This document shows, piece after piece, positions 7,434-15,501 of a stretch of 64,000 nucleotides of DNA. The position numbers were made by a program, and so were the translations under genes. Positions within the stretch are counted from its first letter, which is position 1. Every line of letters begins with the position of its first letter. Source of the stretch: Roseomonas indoligenes (GTDB lineage Bacteria > Pseudomonadota > Alphaproteobacteria > Acetobacterales > Acetobacteraceae); contig NZ_JAGIZA010000007.1 in assembly GCF_017813365.1 (NCBI RefSeq), positions 62,001-126,000 of the forward strand. Direction: 5' to 3'. Below the pieces are notes generated by a model. That model saw nothing but the letters and a program-made list of their open reading frames with translations, was not told the origin of the DNA and searched no databases.

Positions 7434-9335
7434 TCAGGTACCGCGGGGGCTGCCGAGGCAGGCCAGCGCGTCCCGCAGGGAACGGGCCTCGCAGGCGCCG
7501 TTGCTCTCCTCCCGCAGGGCCGCCAACACGGCGCTGTCGCGGTCCGCGCCCCAGACGCCGGCGACCAGCAGGGCCTCGGGGAAGCGCCGGCGCAGGCGGC
7601 GGACGGCGTAGCGCGTGCTGGCCGCGCCGCTGCCGCCATCGAGGGCGGAGAGCACCACGGCGCGCACGCCCTGCGGCGGCGGCTCGGCATGCCGCAGCGT
7701 CTCGGTGGAGAGGGCCTGCACGCCGTAGCCGGCCAGTGCCAGCACCTGGGCGAGCATGGCGGTGGCCTGCCCGTCCAGCCGGCCGCGCCCGGCCACGCAG
7801 AGCACGCTGCCCGGCGAATCCCAGCCGGGCGGGGCGGGGGGCAGCGGGGCCGCGGCGGCGTCGTCGCGGTCCACGGGGCCGTCCGTAACCAGGGCGGTGG
7901 GCTCGGGATCCTCGTGCTCCGAGAGATCGTCCAGCAGCCCGTCCACCCGGGCCCGCAGCACGTCAAGCCGCGCCTTGTCCAGCGCGCCACGGGTGGCGTC
8001 CCCCTGGGCGAGGGTGAGGCCGGGCAGCGCCACCGTGTCGTAGTAGCCGTGCAGCGGCAGGGTGCGGAGCTGCAGTTCCGCCTGCTCCGCCAGCCCGTCC
8101 CCGTCCCCGGCCAGCGCCCGCTGGTAGAAGGCCTCGGGCGGGGCAAGGGCGGCGCGGTCACCCAGCAGCACGTCCAGGAACTCCAGCCGGTCCACATGGC
8201 GGCCCATCACCACCAGCCCGACCGTCAGCGGCGTGGCCAGCAGCAGCCCCACCGGACCCCAGAGCCAGGCCCAGAAGGCGGTGGCGAGCAGCACCGCGAC
8301 GGGGGAGAGGCCGGTGGAATGGCCATAGACCAGCGGCTCGAACACCTGCCCCATCACGGGCTCCAGCACGCCGAAGAGAACGACGACCCAGATCAGCATC
8401 GTCCAGCCGGGATCGACGGCAACGGCCAGCAGCACAGGGAAGGCGGCCGCGATGAAGCCGCCGATGAAGGGCACGAAGCGCATCATCCCCGCGATCACGC
8501 CCCAGAGCAGCGGGTTGGGGATGCCGATGGCCCAGAGGCCGACGGAGATCATCACGCCGAAGCCGGCGTTTAGCGCCGTCTGCGCCAGGAAGTAGCGGGA
8601 GAGGCGGGAGGCGGCCTCGTTCAGCGCCGCCGTGGTGCGCTGCAGGTCGCGCGAGCCCATCAGCTTGATGAGCCGGTCCCGCAGGTCCTCCCGGTAGAGC
8701 AGCAGGAAGACGACGAAGACGATCACGATGCCCGTGGTGGCCACGGGGCCCAGCAGGGGCCCGACCACGCGCTGCATCACCGTGAGGATGCCCGGCGTCG
8801 GCTCCCGCACCTCCACGGGCAGGGGCGGCAGGCCGGACTGCGGCGTGGCGGCGGGGGAGGAAGGGGCCTCCTCCGGCCGCGGCGCCAGGTTGCGGCCGAG
8901 GTCCTGCATCATGTCGGTGATGCGGCCGATCAGCCCGTGGTCGCCCATCAGCCCGTTCAGCTTCTGCACCACGGTGGCCTGGTAGAAGGGCAGCTCGTTC
9001 GCGAGGTCCGCCAACTGCCGGCCCATGAGGATGCCGATGCCGGAGATGACGCCCACCGCCAGCAGAACTCCCAGCAGCTCCGCCGCCACCCTGGGTACGC
9101 GGAACTTGCGGAAGGCCCTGACGACCGGGGCCAGCACGAAGGCCAGCAGCACGGCGAGCGCCAGCGGCACCAGCAGCTCCCGCGTGAAGTAGAGCACGGC
9201 GACCAGGGCGATCCCGGCATAGAGCATGCCCGGCCCTGCCTCGGGCGCCCCGGCAGCGGCCACCCCGTTGGAGAGGCTGGAGGCGGAGAGAGTGGCGGGC
9301 CGCGGCGGGGCCGGGCGGGTGGCGGGCTCGGACAT
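7434..9335 (-). CDS. AI-2E family transporter (PerM-like) with C-terminal soluble domain
   Basis: An inner-membrane protein of 633 residues. The N-terminal two thirds is an AI-2E/PerM permease: a hydrophobic pair from about residue 36, a long amphipathic insert, then the conserved segment GIPNPLLWGVIAGMMRFVPFIGGFIAAAFP and closing helices including GPVGLLLATPLTVGLVV. Members export small molecules or act as Na+/H+ antiporters. After the last helix come about 250 soluble residues. Within them an alternating strand/helix stretch (SVLCVAGRGRLDG, then VRAVVLSALDGG) looks Rossmann/B12-binding-like. The start is the internal ATG opening MSEPATRP, preceded by GGGAG, 23 codons after the longest possible start. 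Confidence 0.82.
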   Translation of the reverse strand: MSEPATRPAPPRPATLSASSLSNGVAAAGAPEAGPGMLYAGIALVAVLYFTRELLVPLALAVLLAFVLAPVVRAFRKFRVPRVAAELLGVLLAVGVISGIGILMGRQLADLANELPFYQATVVQKLNGLMGDHGLIGRITDMMQDLGRNLAPRPEEAPSSPAATPQSGLPPLPVEVREPTPGILTVMQRVVGPLLGPVATTGIVIVFVVFLLLYREDLRDRLIKLMGSRDLQRTTAALNEAASRLSRYFLAQTALNAGFGVMISVGLWAIGIPNPLLWGVIAGMMRFVPFIGGFIAAAFPVLLAVAVDPGWTMLIWVVVLFGVLEPVMGQVFEPLVYGHSTGLSPVAVLLATAFWAWLWGPVGLLLATPLTVGLVVMGRHVDRLEFLDVLLGDRAALAPPEAFYQRALAGDGDGLAEQAELQLRTLPLHGYYDTVALPGLTLAQGDATRGALDKARLDVLRARVDGLLDDLSEHEDPEPTALVTDGPVDRDDAAAAPLPPAPPGWDSPGSVLCVAGRGRLDGQATAMLAQVLALAGYGVQALSTETLRHAEPPPQGVRAVVLSALDGGSGAASTRYAVRRLRRRFPEALLVAGVWGADRDSAVLAALREESNGACEARSLRDALACLGSPRGT

Positions 9336-9477
9336 CGTCTCCCTGCGGGAACTTACCCCAGGGGAACGCGGCCCGCCGCACTTCGTCACATAGGATACCG
9401 GCATACGGCGGGTGCTGGCCGGATCGCGCCCCCGGCCCTATCTATCGGGCCTGGTTCTCCCTGGACGTACAGGCCCG

Positions 9478-9702
9478 ATGCGCGACCCTGAATACACCAA
9501 CTACGCCCCCAACCGGGTCCCCGGCATGACGCCGGAGGAGGTGATCACCGTCACCGCCCGCAACGTTCCCTGCGACGGGGGCGGCGGCACGCTGGGCCAT
9601 CCGCGGGTGTGGCTGCACATCGAGGGGGAGGAGATCACCTGCCCCTACTGCTCCCGCACCTATCACCTCGCGCCCGGCGCGGGGGATGACGGCCACCACT
9701 GA
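9478..9702 (+). CDS. Zinc-finger (zf-CHCC type) protein
   Basis: A 74-residue protein of the zf-CHCC type, related to the zinc-binding tail of the NDUFS6/13 kDa subunit of complex I. One Cys (NVPCDGG), one His (GHPRVWLHI) and a CPYC pair followed by a Tyr (CPYCSRTYHL) give the CHCC ligand set. In alphaproteobacteria such genes are often free-standing; whether this one binds complex I cannot be told here. The ATG at 9478 gives the normal length. A rho-independent terminator follows within 6 nt of the stop. Confidence 0.85.
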   Translation: MRDPEYTNYAPNRVPGMTPEEVITVTARNVPCDGGGGTLGHPRVWLHIEGEEITCPYCSRTYHLAPGAGDDGHH

Positions 9703-9707
9703 GGGCC

Positions 9708-9733
9708 GGCCGGGCCGAGGCCCGGCCTTTTCT
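9708..9733 (+). terminator. Rho-independent terminator after the zinc-finger gene
   Basis: A perfect 8-bp stem, GGCCGGGC/GCCCGGCC, with a CGAG loop is followed directly by TTTTCT. It begins 6 nt after the stop codon and separates the zinc-finger gene from polA. Confidence 0.85.
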
Positions 9734-9787
9734 CCACTGTAGCAGGGCGGCCGCTGGGCAACCGGCGCCGCCGATCCGGGGCATGGC

Positions 9788-12625
9788 ATGGCAGAGCGCG
9801 AGAACGCGGACGAGGCGGCGGACAAGGCCCCCGTGCCCGACCCCGTGACGGACGAGGTGAACACGGAGCGCCACCTGATCCTGGTGGACGGCTCCGGCTA
9901 CATCTTTCGCGCCTTCCACGCCCTGCCGCCGATGACCAACCCGGCGGGGGTGCCTGTGAACGCCGTATTCGGCTTCACGCAGATGCTGGCGAACTTCCTC
10001 TCCAAGCACGCGGGCAGCCACATCGCGGTGGTCTTCGACGCCTCCCGCGCCACCTTCCGCAACCAGATCTACGATCAGTACAAGGCCCAGCGCCCGGAAG
10101 CGCCGGAGGAGCTAAAGCCCCAGTTCGGCCTGATCCGGGAGGCGACGGACGCCTTCTGCGTCGCCCGCGTGGAGCTGGACGGCTACGAGGCCGACGACCT
10201 GATCGCGGCCTACGCGACGAAGTTCGCGGCCGAGGGCGGGCAGGTGACGATCGTCTCATCCGACAAGGACCTGATGCAGCTGGTCGGCGGCGGCATCCGC
10301 ATGCTGGACCCCATCAAGAACAAGCCGATCCACGCGGCCGAGGTGATGGAGAAATTCGGCGTGATGCCGGACAAGGTGGTGGAGGTGCAGGCCCTGGCCG
10401 GCGATTCCACGGACAACGTGCCGGGCGTGCCGGGCATCGGCATCAAGACCGCCGCCGGGCTGATCGAGCAGTACGGCGACGTGGAGACGCTCCTCTCCCG
10501 CCTCTCCGAGATCAAGCAGCCCAAGCGCCGCCAGGCGCTGGAGGAGAACGCGGAGCTGGCCCGCATCTCCCGCCGTCTGGTGGAGCTGGACCGCAACGCC
10601 CCGCTGCCCTGCCCGATCGAGGAACTGGCCACCCGCGCGCCGGAGACGGGGCGGATGCTGGCCTTCCTGAAGCTGCACGGCTTCCGCAGCGTGCAGCACC
10701 GCCTGGGCCTGGATGCCAGCGGCGACCTGCCGAAATCCCGCCCCGCCGGCCCCGCCCCGGCCCCCGTCGCCCTCTCCCTGCCCGCGGAGGGCGCGGGTTT
10801 CGGCCCCTATGAGACCATCACCACGATCGACGCCCTGCGCGACTTCGCCGATGCCGCGCGCGCGGCCGGGGTGATGGCGCTGGACACGGAGACGACGAGC
10901 CTCGACGCGCTCAACGCTTCCCTCGTCGGCGTCTGCATGGCGCATGCCCCGGGGAAGGCCGCCTACCTGCCGCTGCGGCACGAGGGCGGGGATATGCTGA
11001 CCCCCGCGCCGGAACAGGTGCCCTTCGACCTGGCGATGGCGGTGCTGCGCCCCCTGCTGGCCGATCCCGCCGTGCTGAAGGTGCTGCACAACGCGAAATA
11101 CGACCTGGAGGTGCTGGGCCGCGACGTGAACGGGGGCCTGGAGGTGGCGCCCGTGGACGACACCATGCTCATCTCCTACAGCCTCGACGCCGGGCGCCAT
11201 GGGCACGGCATGGACGAGCTGTCGCGCCGCCACCTCTCCCACCAGCCCATCACCTATGACGAGGTCACCGGCACAGGCCGCGGGCGCAAGCCCTTCGCGC
11301 TCGTACCGCTGGACGAGGCGACCCGCTACGCCGCCGAGGACGCGGACGTGACGCTGCGCCTGTGGCACGCGCTGCGTCCGAAGCTGCGCGAGGAGAAGGC
11401 GCTGGCCCTCTATGAGAACGTGGAGCGCCGCATGATCACGGTGCTGCGCGACATGGAGGTGGCGGGCGTGAAGGTGGACGGCCCCGCCCTGAAGCAGACC
11501 GGCGCCGAGTTCATCGAGCGCATGGCGGCGCTGGAGAAGGAGATCCACGAGATCGCCGGCGAGGCTTTCGCGGTGGGATCGCCGAAGCAGCTCGGCGACA
11601 TCCTCTTCGGCAAGCTGGGGATGCAGGGCGGCAAGAAGGGCAAGTCCGGCGCCTATTCCACCGATGCCGCGACGCTGGAGGAGCTGGCCGCCAGCACCGG
11701 CCACCCCCTGCCGCGCAAGGTGCTGGACTGGCGCCAGCTCTCGAAGCTGAACTCCACCTATGTGGAGGGGCTGCAGGCCCAGCTCGCGGCGGATGGCCGC
11801 GTGCACACCGACTTCTCCATGGCGATCACCAGCACCGGCCGCCTGTCATCGACCGAGCCGAACCTGCAGAACATCCCCATCCGCACGGAGGAGGGCGCGC
11901 GCATCCGCCGCGCCTTCGTGGCGGAGCACGGGCACAGGCTGCTGGCCGCCGACTACTCCCAGATCGAGCTGCGGCTGCTGGCCCATGTCGCGCAGGTGCC
12001 CTCCCTGCTGGAGGCCTTCGCCACCGGCCAGGACATCCACGCCCGCACGGCGTCGGACATCTACAAGATCCCGCTGGACAAGGTGGACCGCGAGGCGCGG
12101 CGCCGCGCCAAGACCATCAACTTCGGCATCATCTACGGCATGTCCGCCTTCGGCCTCGCCGGCCGCCTCGGCATCGGCGCGGCGGAGGCGCGCGGGATCA
12201 TCGACGCCTATTTCGCCCAGTATCCCGGCATCCGCGACGCCATGGAGCGTTTCAAGGAGGATGCCCGCACCAACGGCTACGTCCAGACGCCCTTCGGCCG
12301 GAAGCTCTGGATCCCGGAGATCGCCTCCAAGAACCAGGGCCTGCGCGGCAATGCCGAGCGCGCGGCGATCAACGCCCCCTTCCAGGGCGGCGCCGCCGAG
12401 ATCATCAAGCGCGCCATGGTGCGTCTGCCCGCCGTGCTGAAGGCGGAGGGCCTCGCCGCCCGCATGCTGCTGCAGGTCCATGACGAGCTGCTCTTCGAGG
12501 TGCCGGAGGCGGAGGTGGAGGCGACGACGCCCGTGGTGAAGAGCGTGATGGAAGGCGTCGCCGCCCTTTCCGTGCCGCTGGCGGTGGAGGTCGGCACGGG
12601 GCATTCCTGGGCGGAGGCGCACTAG
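9788..12625 (+). CDS. polA: DNA polymerase I
   Basis: Full-length 945-residue DNA polymerase I for Okazaki-fragment maturation and repair gap filling. The 5'-3' exonuclease domain begins with LVDGSGYIFRAFH and runs to about residue 300. The proofreading 3'-5' exonuclease is intact: DTETTSLD near 364 (Exo I) and HNAKYDLEVLG (Exo II). The polymerase domain has motif A DYSQIELRLL near 720, motif B RRRAKTINFGIIYG near 770 and motif C QVHDELLFEVPE near 897. A short, hydrophilic, acidic N-terminal extension precedes the first domain. The 3' end converges on a small gene within a shared hairpin. Confidence 0.98.
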   Translation: MAERENADEAADKAPVPDPVTDEVNTERHLILVDGSGYIFRAFHALPPMTNPAGVPVNAVFGFTQMLANFLSKHAGSHIAVVFDASRATFRNQIYDQYKAQRPEAPEELKPQFGLIREATDAFCVARVELDGYEADDLIAAYATKFAAEGGQVTIVSSDKDLMQLVGGGIRMLDPIKNKPIHAAEVMEKFGVMPDKVVEVQALAGDSTDNVPGVPGIGIKTAAGLIEQYGDVETLLSRLSEIKQPKRRQALEENAELARISRRLVELDRNAPLPCPIEELATRAPETGRMLAFLKLHGFRSVQHRLGLDASGDLPKSRPAGPAPAPVALSLPAEGAGFGPYETITTIDALRDFADAARAAGVMALDTETTSLDALNASLVGVCMAHAPGKAAYLPLRHEGGDMLTPAPEQVPFDLAMAVLRPLLADPAVLKVLHNAKYDLEVLGRDVNGGLEVAPVDDTMLISYSLDAGRHGHGMDELSRRHLSHQPITYDEVTGTGRGRKPFALVPLDEATRYAAEDADVTLRLWHALRPKLREEKALALYENVERRMITVLRDMEVAGVKVDGPALKQTGAEFIERMAALEKEIHEIAGEAFAVGSPKQLGDILFGKLGMQGGKKGKSGAYSTDAATLEELAASTGHPLPRKVLDWRQLSKLNSTYVEGLQAQLAADGRVHTDFSMAITSTGRLSSTEPNLQNIPIRTEEGARIRRAFVAEHGHRLLAADYSQIELRLLAHVAQVPSLLEAFATGQDIHARTASDIYKIPLDKVDREARRRAKTINFGIIYGMSAFGLAGRLGIGAAEARGIIDAYFAQYPGIRDAMERFKEDARTNGYVQTPFGRKLWIPEIASKNQGLRGNAERAAINAPFQGGAAEIIKRAMVRLPAVLKAEGLAARMLLQVHDELLFEVPEAEVEATTPVVKSVMEGVAALSVPLAVEVGTGHSWAEAH

Positions 12626-12649
12626 GCCGGGCCGCCCGGTGCGGCCTAG
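12622..12649. terminator. Hairpin spanning two convergent stop codons
   Basis: The 8-bp arms CTAGGCCG (12622-12629) and CGGCCTAG (12642-12649) contain the TAG stop of polA and, on the other strand, the TAG stop of the small convergent gene. With a 12-nt GC-rich loop and no T-run it may act as a bidirectional, rho-assisted terminator or a 3'-end stabiliser. Confidence 0.45.
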
Positions 12650-12855
12650 CCCTCCTCGGGCTTCGGCCGCGCCTCGACACGGATCTGCGGCATCAGGCCG
12701 CCGTCCACGACCTGGGCCACCCCGATCTGAACGTCGAGCCCGAGATGGACCGCGTCCTCGATGGCCTGGATCAAGGCCTCCGCGGTCGCGCGCACGATGA
12801 GGGCCAGGGCCTGAGCCGATACGTCATCGCCGGTCATGTCGCCTGGCTCAGACAT
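12646..12855 (-). CDS. Small hypothetical protein (69 aa)
   Basis: No family is recognised. The predicted 69-residue acidic protein has a central amphipathic helix (ALALIVRATAEALIQAIEDAV) followed by a hydrophobic stretch ending in EARPKPEEG. Codon third positions are nearly all G or C from the third Met codon on, which supports real coding. Possible starts are a GTG at 12876 and ATGs at 12855 and 12837. None has a convincing ribosome site, so the 5' end is uncertain. It converges on polA through the shared hairpin. Confidence 0.55.
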   Translation of the reverse strand: MSEPGDMTGDDVSAQALALIVRATAEALIQAIEDAVHLGLDVQIGVAQVVDGGLMPQIRVEARPKPEEG

Positions 12856-13610
12856 GCGTATCTGAATAGCGGCCACAGCCAGCGGTTCGGGATGGCGTTA
12901 CCGGTTCTGTCTGACTTCACCCGGCCTCCTGCAAGCCTGACGCTAGAAAGGTCGGCCGATATCGTCCCGCCTCGAACCTCTGACAGATCAGGCAGTGCTT
13001 GGCTCGGACAGACGGGTGTGCGGCGGCTCGGGCAGGTTCGCTTCCGCCTGACACATCAGCGTAACCCCGGCCGCCATCCCAGAATCAGGGTCGCCCAATC
13101 GCGATGGAGCAGCGCCGACAGGCCAGAGGCAGCGGCGAACAATCCGGCGGAAGCGTACATGTCCCGACCGAGCAGGGACTGGATCGGATGGAAGAGGCGC
13201 CGGAGCGGATCCAGGATCCTTCCAACGGCACTCATGACGGCGCCCCCATGATCATCGAATTTCTGCCGATTGTTGGCGAGGCACAACCCGCCACTCTTGC
13301 GCTTATTCCGGCCGCGTTGGCAGAGAATGTGGAGTGGGGGCCTAAAGAAACGACAGGCCTCGCCCGGGCGCCGAAGAGATCGACGCCATGCTCCTTGCCG
13401 GCCTGCCAACCGCCTGCGGCGGCCTGCATCGGTCGCGACAACCTGGGTTGGTCGTTGGCAGGCGCGGCTGCGATCGGTCAACCCGCGCTCGGCGGCACCT
13501 CGGCACCGCGGCAAACCGGAGCCTTCCATGTCCGACGCTCTTGCGCCGGCTGCCGTTCCCGTCATGCCTCCTGGCCTGCCGGGCATCGGGCAGCTCGTCG
13601 CCGTCGATCG
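12856..13610. other. Stretch with weak coding signal
   Basis: About 750 bp in which no frame has the near-uniform GC third positions of the rest of the window. Open frames exist on both strands but switch frame every 100-200 bp. For example, a GC3-rich minus-strand frame containing a Met followed by TIDGDELPDARQ is cut off upstream by a stop and cannot be joined to the gene starting at 13964. Decayed genes or a transferred remnant would both fit. Only one short candidate gene (13056-13235) is listed inside it. Confidence 0.5.
13056..13235 (-). CDS. Possible small membrane protein (59 aa)
   Basis: A 59-codon reading frame, not recognised. It has a basic N-terminal half and one hydrophobic segment (MYASAGLFAAASGLSALL) that could span the membrane. 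Third-position GC is only about two thirds, well below neighbouring genes, and no ribosome site is evident, so this may be a chance frame or an acquired small gene. Confidence 0.3.
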   Translation of the reverse strand: MSAVGRILDPLRRLFHPIQSLLGRDMYASAGLFAAASGLSALLHRDWATLILGWRPGLR

Positions 13611-13964
13611 TCATCCAGATCCCGCCGGGGAACTGGGATATGTTCCCGTGGTCCGGAGGTCAGTGCCTCGCCATCGGAACCGGCGCCGCCATCGCAGGCG
13701 GCAGTCCAGGGGCCGCCGGTGCCGCCGCAGCGCCCATTGCTCCGCCGGCTCCAGCAGCCAGTCCAGCCTGTCCCGCGAGAGGTCCCAGATGATGGCCTCG
13801 ACGGCCTCGCGCGGCACCGCAGCCACGCCGCCGGCGTCCAGGAAGGCCTCCACCCCGGCGCTGAGACGCCCGTTCTCGTCGGCGCCGCGGCCGCCCGCCT
13901 CTCGATAGGCCCGCCCCACCGCCTCACGCAGGGCGGCGGACGAGCGGGAGGGCCAGCGGATCAT
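13611..13964 (-). CDS. Hypothetical protein, second gene of a pair
   Basis: A 117-residue product with no recognised family. The first 80 residues look like a genuine soluble helical protein (REAVGRAYREAGGRG, AVEAIIWDLSRDRLDWLLE). The last 35 residues are Arg/Trp-rich with mixed codon ends, suggesting that the natural reading frame was lost near 13720 and the listed 3' end is a decayed tail. The ATG overlaps the stop of the upstream gene (ATGA), arguing that the two are or were co-translated. Confidence 0.5.
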   Translation of the reverse strand: MIRWPSRSSAALREAVGRAYREAGGRGADENGRLSAGVEAFLDAGGVAAVPREAVEAIIWDLSRDRLDWLLEPAEQWALRRHRRPLDCRLRWRRRFRWRGTDLRTTGTYPSSPAGSG

Positions 13965-14296
13965 GCCAGGACAGGCTCCTCCAGCGCGCGGCCGAACGCC
14001 GCGCTGATCTCGCGCAGGCAGACCACGGCGTTCTCGGCCTTGCGGCGCTCGGCCTTCGCTGTCGCCTCCACCTCGTCCACGGCCTCGGCGGCCTGCTCCG
14101 TCGCCTCCGCGAAGCCGTCGCGCAGATCCTCCAGCCAGGTCTGCACCTGCTCGGCGTCGCCATCGCGGCGCATGCCGGCGACGATGTTCTCCACCTCCAG
14201 CACGCAGCGGGCCGGTGTGGGCTCCTTCTGCATCAGGCGGGTGATGCGGGTCGCGACCTCCTGCTGAAGGGAGGAACGGGCGGGGGATTGGGCCAT
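13961..14296 (-). CDS. Hypothetical helical protein, first gene of a pair
   Basis: A 111-residue, mostly alpha-helical hypothetical protein. Residues about 50-90 are Ala/Glu-rich with a coiled-coil look (FAEATEQAAEAVDEVEATA). GAGGA is placed 7 nt before the ATG, supporting this start. It overlaps the downstream hypothetical by 4 bp. No family is recognised. It could be a structural or regulatory partner of its neighbour. Confidence 0.65.
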   Translation of the reverse strand: MAQSPARSSLQQEVATRITRLMQKEPTPARCVLEVENIVAGMRRDGDAEQVQTWLEDLRDGFAEATEQAAEAVDEVEATAKAERRKAENAVVCLREISAAFGRALEEPVLA

Positions 14297-14424
14297 GGGT
14301 GAATCCTCGGTTGGGAGCCGGGGAGAGGTCGCCGGGGGAGAAGGAACTTAGCGTTTACCCCCTATTTGTTCTAGTGATCCGTTGCGTGGGTCTGGCGGGC
14401 GGCGGCCGTCAGGCCGGGCCTGAC

Positions 14425-15462
14425 CTAAAGGGGGGGATTAGAACTTCTCTCGCACCGGATCAGGAACACCGACCGGCCGGCGATTTCCCCCACCTCCACC
14501 GCGCCCAACTCCGGTCCTTCCGCCGCCAGGCGAGGGGCCACGCCGGCCGCGCGCAGGAAGGCCAGGGCGCGGTCCGCGCGGACCGCGAAGTTGACGTTCT
14601 GCGGGGGCATGCGCCCTTGTTGCCGCAGGACGGCCGTGCTGACGCCCACCAGACGCCCGCGCATGTCCAGCAGCGGGCCGCCGGAATTGCCGGGCTGCAG
14701 GGGCGCGCTGATCTGGATCTGGTTGGGGTTGTCGCGGATGCCGGCCAGCCCGTTCACCTCGCCGCGCGTCAGCTTGGCATCGGAGGAGAGGAGGTCGTTG
14801 AGGGGAAAGCCGTAGGCCACCACCCCCTCGCCGCGCCGCGGCAACTCCTCCCGGAAGCCCAGGGGTGGGCCGGGGATGCCCGGCACGCGCAGCACGGCCA
14901 GGTCCAGGTCCCGGTTGGACTGAACGGGGGGCACGGCCTCGTAGCGGAAGCCGCTGGGGGCGCGCAGCATGATCCGGGCGCAGCCATCCACCACGTGCTG
15001 GTTCGTCATCACCCGTTCCGGCGCGACGAGAAAGCCGGTGCCAGTGAGGACCGCCTCCTTGCCCCCCGTCCTCTCGGCCCGTCCACGCCCGCGGCCAGGA
15101 GCCGGCAGCGCCGGGGCGGCGGCCTGCACGGAGGCCGCCTCGAAGCTCACCAGGGGCTGGGCGCAGACATCGTGGCCGCGCGCCACCGCCTCCCGCCCAT
15201 CGGCCAGCGTCAGCCGCACGTCCAGGCGGCAGGAGGAATCGGCCCGGCGGCGGAACCCTTTCTCCGCCCCGTCCGCCACGGGCTCGCGCAGGCGATTCCG
15301 GCCGCGTGCCCCCGTGACGTCCGCCTCCGTCGCGACGAGCGCCACGGCCTGCTGCCCCGTGCGGTTCACGATGCGCCATGCACTGCCCCGCTCCGCCGCC
15401 TGGGCGGGAGCAAGGGTGGGCGTGGCGAGAAGGGGCAGGAGGAGGAGCAGGCGGCGCATCAC
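14425..15462 (-). CDS. Secreted trypsin-like serine protease with N-terminal Cys-paired module
   Basis: A 345-residue exported protease. A signal peptide (about residues 1-23) is followed by an approximately 80-residue module (WRIVNRTGQQAVAL through SCRLDVRLTLADGREAVARGHDVC) and a Pro/Arg linker. A trypsin-2-type S1 domain follows: triad His in TNQHVVDG (about 157), Asp in DLDLAVL (about 187), Ser in QPGNSGGPLL (about 261). There is no PDZ domain, unlike DegP. A close paralogue lies immediately upstream on the same strand, 39 bp away. The N-terminal module also occurs five times in the protein encoded at 48330-49811. A periplasmic or secreted role is inferred. Confidence 0.88.
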   Translation of the reverse strand: MMRRLLLLLPLLATPTLAPAQAAERGSAWRIVNRTGQQAVALVATEADVTGARGRNRLREPVADGAEKGFRRRADSSCRLDVRLTLADGREAVARGHDVCAQPLVSFEAASVQAAAPALPAPGRGRGRAERTGGKEAVLTGTGFLVAPERVMTNQHVVDGCARIMLRAPSGFRYEAVPPVQSNRDLDLAVLRVPGIPGPPLGFREELPRRGEGVVAYGFPLNDLLSSDAKLTRGEVNGLAGIRDNPNQIQISAPLQPGNSGGPLLDMRGRLVGVSTAVLRQQGRMPPQNVNFAVRADRALAFLRAAGVAPRLAAEGPELGAVEVGEIAGRSVFLIRCERSSNPPL

Positions 15463-15501
15463 GGCAGTGTGAGGCCGCCGCCAGCCCTGTGAAAAGGGGC
15501 C

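Noticed and set aside
13528-13660. Short plus-strand gene starting at 13528 with GGAG upstream
   Set aside because: The first 45 codons look acceptable but third positions are mixed and the frame turns into an Arg-rich run opposite another gene, so it was not listed.
13104-14267. Plus-strand frame of 387 codons across the weak-coding stretch
   Set aside because: It is antisense to the better supported hypothetical gene pair at 13611-14296, has mixed third positions and no ribosome site.
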